Source of the DNA: Mesorhizobium australicum WSM2073
GTDB taxonomy: Bacteria; Pseudomonadota; Alphaproteobacteria; Rhizobiales; Rhizobiaceae
NCBI RefSeq assembly: GCF_000230995.2
Contig: NC_019973.1
Location: 4,478,001 to 4,542,000 of the forward strand
Length of the DNA stretch: 64,000 nt
Direction: 5' to 3'
The position numbers and the translations under genes were made by a program. Numbering within the stretch: position 1 is the first letter of the stretch; every line of letters starts with the position of its first letter. This document shows positions 19,048 through 28,297 of the stretch, piece after piece. Below the pieces are notes generated by a model. It saw only the letters and a list, made by a program, of their open reading frames with translations, was not told where the DNA came from and did not search any database.

Positions 19048-20301
19048 ATGCCTGCCTTCAAATCCGATTTCCTGCGCACGATGAGCGAGCGCGGTTTCAT
19101 CCACCAGACCTCGGATGATGCCGGTCTCGATCAACTCTTCGCCAAGGAGACGGTGACGGCCTATATCGGCTTCGACGCCACCGCCAGGAGCCTGCATGCC
19201 GGCTCGCTGATCCAGATCATGATGCTGCACTGGCTGCAGCAGACCGGCCATCGGCCGATCGCGCTGATGGGCGGCGGCACCTCGATGATCGGCGACCCCT
19301 CCTTCAAGGACGAGGCGCGCAAGCTGCTCACGCCGCAAGACATCGACGGCAATCTTGCCGGCATCCGCCGCAACTTCATGCCCTACCTCAAATTCGGCAG
19401 TGGTCCGAACGACGCGGTCATGGTCAACAATGCCGACTGGCTGATGGAGATCAACTACGTCAATTTCCTGCGTGATGTCGGCCGGCACTTTTCCGTCAAC
19501 CGCATGCTTGCGTTCGATTCCGTCAAGTTGCGGCTCGATCGCGAGCAATCGCTTTCGTTCCTCGAATTCAACTACATGATCCTGCAGGCCTATGATTTCG
19601 TCGAACTCTACAAGCGCCTCGGCTGCCGCCTGCAGATGGGCGGCTCCGACCAATGGGGCAACATCATCAACGGCATCGATCTCGGCCGCCGTATGGAAGA
19701 TGCGCAACTCTATGCGCTGACCACGCCGCTGCTCACCACCTCGTCCGGCGCCAAGATGGGCAAGTCGGCGTCGGGTGCGGTCTGGCTCGATCCGCAGATG
19801 CTGAGCCCTTACGAGTTCTGGCAGTACTGGCGCAACACCGAGGATGCCGACGTTGCCCGGTTCCTGAAACTCTACACCACATTGCCGCTGGACGAGGTCG
19901 CACGGCTCGAGCGGCTGGGCGGCTCCGAGATCAACGAGGCAAAGAAGATTCTCGCGACCGAGATTACCGCCCATCTGCATGGCCGCGCTGCCGCCGAACA
20001 GGCCAGCGAGACGGCGCGAAAGACTTTCGAGGAAGGCGCTCTCGCCGACACTTTGCCGGCCGTCGAGGCGGACAAGGCCGCGCTCGAAGCCGGTGTCGGC
20101 ATCCTGTCGCTATTGGTCAGCGCCGGGCTGGCATCATCCAATGGCGAGGCACGGCGGCACATCCAGGGCGGCGCCGTGCGCCTGAACGACCAGGCGGTCA
20201 GCGACGACCGCCGGCTGGTGACGCTTCAGGATTTGAGTCCGGAAAACGTCATAAAGCTTTCATTGGGCAGGAAAAAACACATCCTGGTCAGGCCGGCCTA
20301 A
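19048..20301 (+). CDS. tyrS: Tyrosyl-tRNA synthetase
   Basis: Class I synthetase charging tRNA-Tyr, 417 residues. The HIGH-equivalent is [10 protein letters not shown], the KMSKS loop is [11 protein letters not shown], and [12 protein letters not shown] binds tyrosine. A C-terminal S4 RNA-binding domain covers roughly residues 350-415 ([19 protein letters not shown]). This is the bacterial TyrS type with S4 domain. It is transcribed alone and ends in a strong hairpin. Confidence 0.97.
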   Translation: MPAFKSDFLRTMSERGFIHQTSDDAGLDQLFAKETVTAYIGFDATARSLHAGSLIQIMMLHWLQQTGHRPIALMGGGTSMIGDPSFKDEARKLLTPQDIDGNLAGIRRNFMPYLKFGSGPNDAVMVNNADWLMEINYVNFLRDVGRHFSVNRMLAFDSVKLRLDREQSLSFLEFNYMILQAYDFVELYKRLGCRLQMGGSDQWGNIINGIDLGRRMEDAQLYALTTPLLTTSSGAKMGKSASGAVWLDPQMLSPYEFWQYWRNTEDADVARFLKLYTTLPLDEVARLERLGGSEINEAKKILATEITAHLHGRAAAEQASETARKTFEEGALADTLPAVEADKAALEAGVGILSLLVSAGLASSNGEARRHIQGGAVRLNDQAVSDDRRLVTLQDLSPENVIKLSLGRKKHILVRPA

Positions 20302-20308
20302 GGCCCTT

Positions 20309-20333
20309 GGAGCCGTTTCCCGGAAACGGCTCC
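20309..20333 (+). terminator. tyrS terminator hairpin
   Basis: Perfect 11-base arms GGAGCCGTTTC / GAAACGGCTCC with a 3-base loop, beginning 8 bases after the tyrS stop. It is followed by CAATTCCGGGCGGAAAACCG (20350-20369), a segment I recognise as part of a repeat often found between genes in Mesorhizobium; the repeat call is from memory. No T-run follows, so termination efficiency is uncertain. Confidence 0.6.
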
Positions 20334-20377
20334 AACTATGTGTCTTGAGGCAATTCCGGGCGGAAAACCGTTTCGCT

Positions 20378-23300
20378 CTAGCGATACTCGAAGATCGACC
20401 TGAATATCCCCGGCGCGATCACCGACAGCGGATTGACGTCGAGCACCGGCTTGTTGGCATTGCCCCTGAGGCGGTAGGTGACGCCGATCAGGCCGCGGTC
20501 GCGGCCATTGCCCAGAAGCGCGCCGACGATGGGCAATTCGCCAAAGATGCGGTTGAGACCGTAGGCAGGCATGAAGGTGCCGGTCATATCCATATTGTTG
20601 TTCTGGTCGTAGAGGATGCCCTGGAAGGTCGTGCCGATACGCGGGCCGCGCAGCACGCCATTGGTCAGCCGCAGATAGCCGCTGCCCTTGTCGATTTCGG
20701 CATATCCGCGCTCGAACTTCACCCGCGACGTGTCGAGCTTGCCCTTCACCGCCTGGTTGAGGCTGCGGCTGTCGCCGGCCGGCGTGGTCGAGACGATGGA
20801 GGCGAGCTTGGGTTCGTTGACGATGAAGAAGTTGCTGGTGTCGACCTTGCCCTTCATCGGCCCGTCGCTGGCCCCGGTCAGCGCCAGCGTGATCGATCCG
20901 CCTTCCATGTGCTCATAGATGTTGAGGAACCGCAGGATGGCGCCGGCGTCCGCCGACTGCACATTGAGCGAACGCCTGCCGTCGCCGGTGGTGTTGCTGA
21001 TGGTGATGGCGGCACCCGAACTCGCCGTCGCGCTGAGCTTCAGTCCGTTCACCCGCGAACCGGCCGCACTGTAGTCGAGCTTCAGGTTGGAGAGCTGCTC
21101 GTCGTGGAAACCGGTGAGCTGATTGACGTCCGCACTGACTGAAATATTGTCTGTTCCTGTCGTTTTGGTCGCGGTGTCCACATCGGACGTGAACTGCTTG
21201 ATCAACGAACGAGCATCAAGCGCATTGCCATTGATGCCGACCGCATAGCCCTTGCCCGATCGCTTCACCGACACGGAAACATCATCGCCCCGGTTCAGGG
21301 TGACCCTGCTGAACTTGGCCGACGACAGCGCGCCGTTGACCAGCACGATGCCGCCATCGATGGAGAATGTCTTGCCACCGAGGTCGAAGTCGGACAGCGT
21401 CGTGGTGTCGCCGGCCTTGGTCATGACGAAGGTGGCGCTGGCGGGAACCCCCGCCCCCTTGCTCCAGCCGGCCCAGGGAATGTCCAGCCTGGCATTGGTC
21501 AGGTCGACCGAAACGTTCTGGTTGCCGCTGCCGCTCTTGTCGATCGCGACCTTCACCGTTCCACCAAGCAGCGGCGTCAGGCCGGGCATGGCGGCGGCGC
21601 GGATCTTGTCGTCGAGCACCAGGGCGACTTTGCGACTGCGCGCCGGCCCGTCATCCGTCAACGGCTCGACGAGATCGAGTTCGGCCGGAATGCCGTTCAG
21701 CGATGCCTTGGCCGAAATGACAGCCTTTTGCGGGTCGACCGTGATCGAGCCGTCCGCGTCCGTCACGGCCTGCCCCTCGAACGGCTTGGCTAGGGACAGG
21801 CCGGTGTAGTCGAGCGACACCAGCCAATCGAGCTTCGCCGTATCGACGCCCGACTGCAGCGGAATGTCCGCCTTGACGTGGCCGGTGACGCTGCCGGAAA
21901 GATCCTCAGGCAGGATGCCGACATGGCGCATAGCGTTGATCGGTTCGTAGGAGGCAAGCTCGGCGACGGCCGGCGCCTCCCCCTCCACATCGATGTCGAG
22001 TGCGCCGATGACCGGCGGACGGTTGGCGGCCTTGACCGTCAGCGTGCCATTGCTGGCCGCCACCGTGCGGCCGCTAGGCATGAAGACGGTGCCCGACGAC
22101 AAGGAGACGTCGACGTCGTTGCCGTGGAATCCGACCACGCCCACCGCGTCGCGGATCGGCGGGATGCGGCCGGCAGTGTCGAAACGCGCGCCTTCGATCT
22201 GGAAGCGGCCGAAGACCTCGTCGGCGGAAAGCGGCACGCCATTGCCGAGGCGATCCGGCACCACCTGGAACTGGAGGCTGGCATCGACCACGCGGCCGCC
22301 GAACAGATTGTTCAGCACCCAGAGCCGCGCATTGCGCGCCGAAAACCACGGCCACAGCTGTTTGACGTGCGAGACCGGCATGTCATGGATGTTGAGCGCC
22401 AGATTGATCCCGGGAGCCTTGCCCTCGACGAATTCCACAGCCGCGGTGCCAAGCACCTCGCTGCTCCCGGCGGACCGAACCGCGATCTGCTCGGCCACCA
22501 GTTTATGGCTTTGCGGCTGGTAGACGCCGGCGATGCGCGCCAGGAACATCAGCGCGGGCTCAGGCGATTCCGATGGCGCCAGGGTCGAACCGTCGCTGGT
22601 CAGATCGTAACGGTAGGAGGGTTCCTCACCAGCCACCCCGGTTGCTGGTTTTGGCCCGATCGAGCCGCCGAAATCGAATGAAGACCTGCCGGTTTTCAAG
22701 AGCAGCCTGTCCACCTGGATCTTGTTGGAGCCATAGACAAGCGTCGCATTGACATCGGCATCCGCCGGCAGCAGCCCGCGTGTGCCAAGATCCAGCACGG
22801 ACCCGGTGGACGAAAGGGCGGCGGTCAAGCGTGATGCGGTGGCACCTGACCCCTCCGATCCTGTCAACTTCAGCGCGACGGCACCAAGCTTGCCGGAACC
22901 GGCAGCGGTGGCGCCGGCATCCGCCAGATTGATGCTGGCATCCAACGCCGTCACCCGATGCGCCGCGATGTTACGGGTGGCGGAAGCTACAACGGTGACT
23001 GTCCTGCCGTCGACGTCCGCGTCGGAGGTGAACTCCATGCCGCCCGGCCCCGACTGAACCACGGTGGCGTCGGCGATCTTGACCAGCTTGATCGATCCAG
23101 CGTCGGGCAACACGAACTCGACATTGCTGAGATCGATCCGGCGCATCGAATCTTCCCGCACGGCGTCGAGCGCACGATGGATGTAGCCGAACACCGCGTC
23201 CGACAGCTTCTCCGGATCGACGAGGCCGTTCTCGTTGCGCAGTGCCGCCGTCCAGTCGCCGCCGGACGGCATCGCCGCCATGACGATGCGAGCATTGGAG

Positions 23301-23758
23301 ATCCTGGCGCTGGTCAGCCGCACCTCGCCCCACAAAAGCGGCACCAGGCGGATGCCGAAGCGCACACGCCCGGCATCGGCCATGGGTTTGCCGTCCGATG
23401 TCTTCAGGCTGACATCGCTCACCTGCAGCGCCACGAAGCTCGAACTGTCGAGCGTGATGCGGGCGGGCCCGACAGCGACATTGACGTCGACGCCCGCCAG
23501 CCTCTCGATGGCGCTCTCCGCCTCGACGCGCAGCCGGTCAGAACCAATGCCGGAAAGGCCGATGAGATAGACCGCCGTCGCGGCCAGCAGCATGAACGCG
23601 ACCACGCCGGCAAACACTCGCGAAAGGATGCGAAAGCCGCGGCCGATCGCCGCCTGGCCAAGAGGCGGGACGCGGCACGCGGACGGCAGGGCCCCCAGGT
23701 CGGTGATTTCGTCCCGCCTGAACCGGATCTTCTCGTGCTGCGGTTGCTCCTGATCCAC
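20378..23758 (-). CDS. AsmA/YhdP-like envelope protein (DUF3971 type)
   Basis: Large 1126-residue protein. After about 40 polar residues there is one transmembrane helix (ILSRVFAGVVAFMLLAATAVYL); the rest is periplasmic and beta-rich, as in the AsmA-like family (YhdP, TamB, YdbH) thought to bridge the membranes and move phospholipids. The C-terminal part (GVTYRLRGNANKPVLDVNPLSVIAPGIFR) is characteristic of the rhizobial YhdP-like group. The GTG at 23758 is proposed as start because GGAAGA stands five bases before it; an in-frame start at 23839 would reach to 14 bases from the divergent bcp start. Function by family only. Confidence 0.8.
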   Translation of the reverse strand: MDQEQPQHEKIRFRRDEITDLGALPSACRVPPLGQAAIGRGFRILSRVFAGVVAFMLLAATAVYLIGLSGIGSDRLRVEAESAIERLAGVDVNVAVGPARITLDSSSFVALQVSDVSLKTSDGKPMADAGRVRFGIRLVPLLWGEVRLTSARISNARIVMAAMPSGGDWTAALRNENGLVDPEKLSDAVFGYIHRALDAVREDSMRRIDLSNVEFVLPDAGSIKLVKIADATVVQSGPGGMEFTSDADVDGRTVTVVASATRNIAAHRVTALDASINLADAGATAAGSGKLGAVALKLTGSEGSGATASRLTAALSSTGSVLDLGTRGLLPADADVNATLVYGSNKIQVDRLLLKTGRSSFDFGGSIGPKPATGVAGEEPSYRYDLTSDGSTLAPSESPEPALMFLARIAGVYQPQSHKLVAEQIAVRSAGSSEVLGTAAVEFVEGKAPGINLALNIHDMPVSHVKQLWPWFSARNARLWVLNNLFGGRVVDASLQFQVVPDRLGNGVPLSADEVFGRFQIEGARFDTAGRIPPIRDAVGVVGFHGNDVDVSLSSGTVFMPSGRTVAASNGTLTVKAANRPPVIGALDIDVEGEAPAVAELASYEPINAMRHVGILPEDLSGSVTGHVKADIPLQSGVDTAKLDWLVSLDYTGLSLAKPFEGQAVTDADGSITVDPQKAVISAKASLNGIPAELDLVEPLTDDGPARSRKVALVLDDKIRAAAMPGLTPLLGGTVKVAIDKSGSGNQNVSVDLTNARLDIPWAGWSKGAGVPASATFVMTKAGDTTTLSDFDLGGKTFSIDGGIVLVNGALSSAKFSRVTLNRGDDVSVSVKRSGKGYAVGINGNALDARSLIKQFTSDVDTATKTTGTDNISVSADVNQLTGFHDEQLSNLKLDYSAAGSRVNGLKLSATASSGAAITISNTTGDGRRSLNVQSADAGAILRFLNIYEHMEGGSITLALTGASDGPMKGKVDTSNFFIVNEPKLASIVSTTPAGDSRSLNQAVKGKLDTSRVKFERGYAEIDKGSGYLRLTNGVLRGPRIGTTFQGILYDQNNNMDMTGTFMPAYGLNRIFGELPIVGALLGNGRDRGLIGVTYRLRGNANKPVLDVNPLSVIAPGIFRSIFEYR

Positions 23759-23853
23759 GCAATCTTCCGTTGTACAAACTCGCTCGTGGACGAATCCCCG
23801 GTCGACACTATATCGGTGTGGCTTCGCGCGTAACCTCAAACAAGGGCATCGAT

Positions 23854-24321
23854 ATGGCTGACCTCGAAGTAGGCGATCCCGCGCCGCAATTCGATCTGCC
23901 GCGGGACGGCGGCGGATCGCTCAGCCTGGCCGCATCCGCCGGCAAGCCAGTCGTGCTCTATTTCTATCCTCAGGATGACACGACAAGCTGCACGCAAGAG
24001 GCGATCAGCTTCTCGCGGCTGAAGCCGGAATTTGAGAAGGCCGGCGCTGTCGTCATCGGCCTGTCGCCCGACAGCGCCAAGAAACACGACAAGTTCAAAT
24101 CGAAATACGATCTAACCATCGATCTTGCCGCCGACGAGGAGCGCAAGGTGATCGAGGCCTACCGCCTGTGGGTCGAGAAATCGATGTATGGCCGCAAATA
24201 CATGGGCGTCGAGCGCGCGACATTCTTGATCGGCCGTGACGGACGGATCGCCAAGATCTGGCGCAAGGTCCGGGTCAAGGGCCATGCCGAGGCCGTTCTG
24301 GAAGCCGTTCGCGCGCTTTGA
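23854..24321 (+). CDS. bcp: Peroxiredoxin, BCP/PrxQ type
   Basis: Thiol peroxidase of 155 residues that reduces hydroperoxides. The peroxidatic Cys is Cys46 in QDDTTSCTQEA. The Cys five residues later that resolves the disulfide in many BCP enzymes is missing (CTQEAIS), so this looks like a one-Cys or differently resolved form. KVRVKGHAEAVL at the C-terminus is typical. The ATG at 23854 begins the conserved MADLEVGDPAPQF; an earlier in-frame start at 23770 is not supported. It is divergent from the AsmA-like gene, whose start is about 95 bases away. Confidence 0.93.
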   Translation: MADLEVGDPAPQFDLPRDGGGSLSLAASAGKPVVLYFYPQDDTTSCTQEAISFSRLKPEFEKAGAVVIGLSPDSAKKHDKFKSKYDLTIDLAADEERKVIEAYRLWVEKSMYGRKYMGVERATFLIGRDGRIAKIWRKVRVKGHAEAVLEAVRAL

Positions 24322-24360
24322 GCGTCGCCAAAGCACACGACGCAAACGACGATCGTGGCG

Positions 24361-25500
24361 CTATTCGTCAGGCACCGCGTCGGCTTTCGGCTGCCGCCGG
24401 GTCTTCCAGGATTTCGAAACATGGTCCACATGATCGGCCAGTGCGGCGAGATGACCGCGCAAGCCGCGCGCACCCATCATCGACGACAGCGCGACTGATT
24501 GCGTGGCGAAGCGGCGCTTGAAATCCTCGCCGCCGCAGAGAAAATCAATCGTGGCAAGGCCACGGTCGAGCGACCACTGGATATAGTCCATCATCAGCAC
24601 CATACCCGGCGAGGCGCGCTCGTGTTCGGGATCGTAGGTGGTGACGAAAGCCATCATCGTGCCGTGCTGCTCGAAGTTGATCGAGACCGCGATGATCGTG
24701 TCGTCAAGCTCCAGCACGAAAATGCGCAACAGCCCGAGGTCGGCCAGCACGGAAATAAGCGCGGCGAGAACCGGCGAGCCCTCATCGAACAGATCCGAAG
24801 CGCGGCCATGCCGAACGAGCCAGAGCCGCTTCAGCGTCGCGACCCGCTCGAGCACCGGCTCGCGCGGGTCATCCGCATCCAGGAGGCGGAAACGCAATGC
24901 GCCGCTCTCTTCCATGAATTTGCGGCCGCGACGATAGTTCTGCCGGCCCTTTTTCGACAACGTCTCGAACCATTCCGCCCCACTCTGCCAGGGACCAGTG
25001 ACACGATAGCTGATTTCACCGCGGTGGTTGGGCCGAAGCGCTTTGCCATGGGCCGGGTGCAGCAGGGCATGAACCCCGGCATCCGGCAGCAGACGGTTGA
25101 GGTAGATCAGGTCGAAGCCGCCCTGATCGAAGACATGCTGCCAAAGGCGGGAGATCGCCTGCGGGTCGCTGTCGGGTGCAACCAGCGCGTCGCCATAGTC
25201 ACTGTGATCCTTCGCCGCCCATTCGAGCATGCGGATGCCGGAGCGCCTGAAGGTCGCGAGCGCTATCACGCCCTCGAGCCGGTCGCCGTTCCAGGCAAGC
25301 CCAATCCTGAGGGCGCGCCGCTCCTGATGCGGGGTGGTGCGCCACCAGGCCGCGATCCAGTCGGGATGCTGGAAGACAAGCCCGCCAGCCCGCTGCCAGA
25401 GCGCGCTCCAGGCCGGTGCGATCTCGGCCAGGCGCACCGCCGATGTCACGATTTCGAAGGTGCGTGTCCGCGGGATGGAGAGCGTGACGGGAGCGTTCAT
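24361..25500 (-). CDS. FemAB/GNAT-like acyltransferase (CelD-like, Acetyltransf_6)
   Basis: 379-residue protein of the GNAT-related family often called CelD or FemAB-like. Typical signatures are LVFQHPDWIAAWW near residue 40, the central KKGRQNYRRGRK basic motif, and the C-terminal IDFLCGGEDFKRRFA. It should transfer an acyl group from CoA or tRNA to an amine; the acceptor is unknown. Its ATG overlaps the stop of the hydroxylase gene upstream by ATGA, so the two are translationally coupled and likely work on one product, perhaps a lipid or envelope polysaccharide (inference). Confidence 0.82.
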   Translation of the reverse strand: MNAPVTLSIPRTRTFEIVTSAVRLAEIAPAWSALWQRAGGLVFQHPDWIAAWWRTTPHQERRALRIGLAWNGDRLEGVIALATFRRSGIRMLEWAAKDHSDYGDALVAPDSDPQAISRLWQHVFDQGGFDLIYLNRLLPDAGVHALLHPAHGKALRPNHRGEISYRVTGPWQSGAEWFETLSKKGRQNYRRGRKFMEESGALRFRLLDADDPREPVLERVATLKRLWLVRHGRASDLFDEGSPVLAALISVLADLGLLRIFVLELDDTIIAVSINFEQHGTMMAFVTTYDPEHERASPGMVLMMDYIQWSLDRGLATIDFLCGGEDFKRRFATQSVALSSMMGARGLRGHLAALADHVDHVSKSWKTRRQPKADAVPDE

Positions 25501-26498
25501 GGCCGTGTCCCTTCCGATGGTCGCGCAGTCCGTGGCTGTCGCTTTCCAGGCCGGATGCGCCTGGCAACATGACCCCACATCCGCTTCAGCGGCATGACAT
25601 AAAGGCCGGCGAGCGACTGGTAGTCGCGCACATCGCGGTCGACCAGTCCGAACTTGAAGTCCTCGTCGGGCCTCGGCACGCACAATGTTCCGAAGAGCCG
25701 GTCCCAGAACGAGAAGAGCAGCCCGAAATTCTTGTCGTAGTGGCGCGGATCGACGCTGTGATGCAGCTGGTGCCAATGAGGACACAGGATCAAGTTGTTG
25801 AGCGGGCCGAACGAGATCTTGAAATGCGTGTGCCTGACGAAATCCATCATCAGGATGTTCCGCATGACATAGACGTTAACGCCAAAGACGGTCAGTTCGA
25901 CAAGGTTCAGCGAAATCAGCGACCAGATGCCGAAGCACAGCCCCACGATGAGCCCGTCCCAGGCTCGGTTCATCAACTCGTCGAGCGGATGGACCCGGTC
26001 CTTGGTGATCCCGACCAGCACCTCGGCCGAGTGATGCACCTTGTGCAGTTCCCAAAGCAGGGGGTAGCGGTGCTGGGCGACGTGATAGAGATAATAGGAA
26101 ATGTCGTAGGCGAGCAGCATGCTGATGGTGAAGATCAGCACCGTCACCGGTCCTGCCGGCCCCTCGATCAGAGGCGGCAGGAACTGGAACAGTGTCGAAA
26201 ACAGCCAGTTGGTCCCGTAGCCCACCGCCGTGACGAAGACAATTCCGGCGGGCAGCATCAGGAAAGGCATCAGGGCCTTCCTGGTGATCCAGAACAGCAG
26301 GTCGGCCTTCGCGGAGGGATGGGTGATGACCTCATGGGGGACGACGAACTCGAAAAATTCCTTCCAGCTCTTCTCCTCGACCGTGCGCCAATAGGCCACG
26401 AGCGCGCTGACAAGGGCCGTCAGCAGCAAAAGCCCGGTCGCCAACAGACTGGTGCCCGAAATCTTGTCGAGGATCTTGCCAACCAGGTCGTCCAGCAT
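25497..26498 (-). CDS. Di-iron fatty-acid/sterol hydroxylase-superfamily protein
   Basis: 333-residue membrane protein with several hydrophobic helices and the histidine clusters of the fatty acid hydroxylase superfamily: YHVAQHRY, LHKVHHSAE and HWHQLHHSVD, with a further VRHTHF. These bind a di-iron centre that inserts oxygen into lipids. In rhizobia this superfamily includes OlsE, which hydroxylates ornithine lipids; whether this is such a protein cannot be decided here. The ATG at 26498 (MLDDLVGK) is used; the frame could begin with a TTG at 26564 or a GTG at 26510. Coupled by ATGA to the FemAB-like gene. Confidence 0.8.
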   Translation of the reverse strand: MLDDLVGKILDKISGTSLLATGLLLLTALVSALVAYWRTVEEKSWKEFFEFVVPHEVITHPSAKADLLFWITRKALMPFLMLPAGIVFVTAVGYGTNWLFSTLFQFLPPLIEGPAGPVTVLIFTISMLLAYDISYYLYHVAQHRYPLLWELHKVHHSAEVLVGITKDRVHPLDELMNRAWDGLIVGLCFGIWSLISLNLVELTVFGVNVYVMRNILMMDFVRHTHFKISFGPLNNLILCPHWHQLHHSVDPRHYDKNFGLLFSFWDRLFGTLCVPRPDEDFKFGLVDRDVRDYQSLAGLYVMPLKRMWGHVARRIRPGKRQPRTARPSEGTRP

Positions 26499-26799
26499 TC
26501 CTACCGCCACGGTGAATCCGAAATACCAGCAGGTCTTTACTCGAAAAGAGTCAATTAAATGCAATCGAATACAGTTAAGAAACCTGGAGCTTGCTCAGCG
26601 CGTGACTGACCGCTGCTGGCGGAACATTGGTGCTCCTCGCCAACGATTTCGCGACGTAGCGGCCGTAGCTGGCGATTTCCATGCAACCTCTCGCCTGCAT
26701 TGCGTGCATTCGGCGTCGCGCTGCCGATACGGCAAGCCTTTGTTAACCCTAATAATGTGTAATCAGGCGGTCGTGGTGTCGTAACGAAAGCTTGGTCCC
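26499..26799. other. Intergenic region without a recognised gene
   Basis: This 301-base spacer separates the divergent hydroxylase and M23 peptidase genes. Short frames exist but none has protein-like composition or a ribosome-binding site. The stretch 26741-26765 is AT-rich (TTGTTAACCCTAATAATGTG) and probably contains the peptidase promoter; no confident -35/-10 pair or operator could be assigned. Confidence 0.5.
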
Positions 26800-28104
26800 G
26801 TGAACGCAACCGGTCAGTCCGCAGTCTTCGGCAGGCGCAAGGAACCGCACACGATCATCATCGCCCGGGGCAACGAGATCAGGCACTTCACGATCCGCCC
26901 CTGGCTGGCGGCATTCATCGGTTCAGCACTCGCCGCCATTGTCATCGGCTACCTCCTGGCCACATCCTATCTCGTGCTACGCGACGACCTGATCGGCGCC
27001 ACCACGGCGCGCCAGGCGCGCATGCAGCAGGCCTACGAGGACCGCATTTCGGCGCTTCGCGCCCAGGTCGACCGCATCACCAGCAGGCAGTTGCTCGACC
27101 AGCAACTGATGGAGACCAAAGTCAGCGAACTGCTTGAGCGCCAGACGCAGCTCAGCCAGCGGCATGGCCGTCTCGGCCCACTGCTCGAACGCGCCGAAGG
27201 TGATATCGGAACGGTGCCCGCCGAAGATCCGGCCGCGGCCGCCAAGCCGGACAAGCGCGCCGAGGTGACCGGCAGCATCAGCCAGCCAGCGCGGAACTAC
27301 GCGGTTGCCAGCCTGGGCGCGGACCTCGGCACCGCCGACACAAGGCCCTTCTCCTTGTGGTCGACCCGCACCGATCCGCTGCCCAGCGACTCAGCCGCCG
27401 ATCGCGCGGACAGGCTGTTCGTCTCGATCAACCAGTCGCTGAAATCCATCGAGAATGAACAGCTCAGCCGCATCAACACGCTCGCGGACAATGCCTACAA
27501 AAGCGCCGATGCCATCCAGCAGGCGCTGCAGACGGCCGGACTGCCGGTCGACAGTGATTTCGGCAAGAACGAAAGCGACGTCGGCGGACCGCTGATTCCG
27601 CTCGACTCGTCGATGATCTTCGACAGCAAGGTCAAGGAACTGGACGAGGCGCTGGATACGCTCGATCACCTCAAGAAGGAAGCGCGCCGGTTGCCGCTTG
27701 CAAACCCTGCCCCTGGCCACTCCGTCACCAGTCCGTTCGGCGTGCGCACCGATCCCATTCTCGGCACGGCCGCGTTGCATTCGGGCATGGATTTCAGGGC
27801 GCCGATCGGCATGGCGGCCAAGGTCACCGCGCCCGGCATCGTCACCAAGGCCGGCTGGAATGGCGGCTATGGCCGCATGGTCGAGATCGACCATGGCAAT
27901 GGCTTTGCCACGCGCTACGGACATCTCAGCGAGATCGACGTGACGGTAGGCGAGAAAGTGGACGCCGGCGCCGTCATTGGCAAGACCGGCAGCAGTGGGC
28001 GCTCGACCGGCCCGCATCTGCACTATGAAGTGCGTCACAATGGCGAGGCGATCGATCCGCTGCGCTTCTTGACCGTCGGCAAGAAAGTCGCCCAGTATCT
28101 CTAG
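26800..28104 (+). CDS. M23-family (LytM) peptidase with coiled-coil stalk
   Basis: 434-residue envelope protein. A short cytosolic N-terminus is followed by one transmembrane helix (residues about 34-58, WLAAFIGSALAAIVIGYLL), then a coiled coil (about 70-130), a linker, and a C-terminal LytM domain. Zinc ligands and catalytic residues are present: HSGMDFRAP, RYGHLSE and GPHLHYEVRHNG, so it is probably an active peptidoglycan endopeptidase rather than a degenerate activator like EnvC. The start is a GTG at 26800; no ATG is available upstream of the helix. Confidence 0.9.
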   Translation: MNATGQSAVFGRRKEPHTIIIARGNEIRHFTIRPWLAAFIGSALAAIVIGYLLATSYLVLRDDLIGATTARQARMQQAYEDRISALRAQVDRITSRQLLDQQLMETKVSELLERQTQLSQRHGRLGPLLERAEGDIGTVPAEDPAAAAKPDKRAEVTGSISQPARNYAVASLGADLGTADTRPFSLWSTRTDPLPSDSAADRADRLFVSINQSLKSIENEQLSRINTLADNAYKSADAIQQALQTAGLPVDSDFGKNESDVGGPLIPLDSSMIFDSKVKELDEALDTLDHLKKEARRLPLANPAPGHSVTSPFGVRTDPILGTAALHSGMDFRAPIGMAAKVTAPGIVTKAGWNGGYGRMVEIDHGNGFATRYGHLSEIDVTVGEKVDAGAVIGKTGSSGRSTGPHLHYEVRHNGEAIDPLRFLTVGKKVAQYL

Positions 28105-28297
28105 CAAGATCAGCCGCTCGCTTGCTGAATCCGGAGCCGTCGGTCCCGGTCGAGCACACCTCTCCTCGTCATGCGGTATCCCGCACCCCGTAAACCGCCA
28201 TAGGATCGCGGCTCCTCAGCTTCCGGATTATTTTTTGAATTCCATTTGACTGAATAAATGTTTGATGCGAACCTTACGTCAAGTGGGGGCGCAAGGC

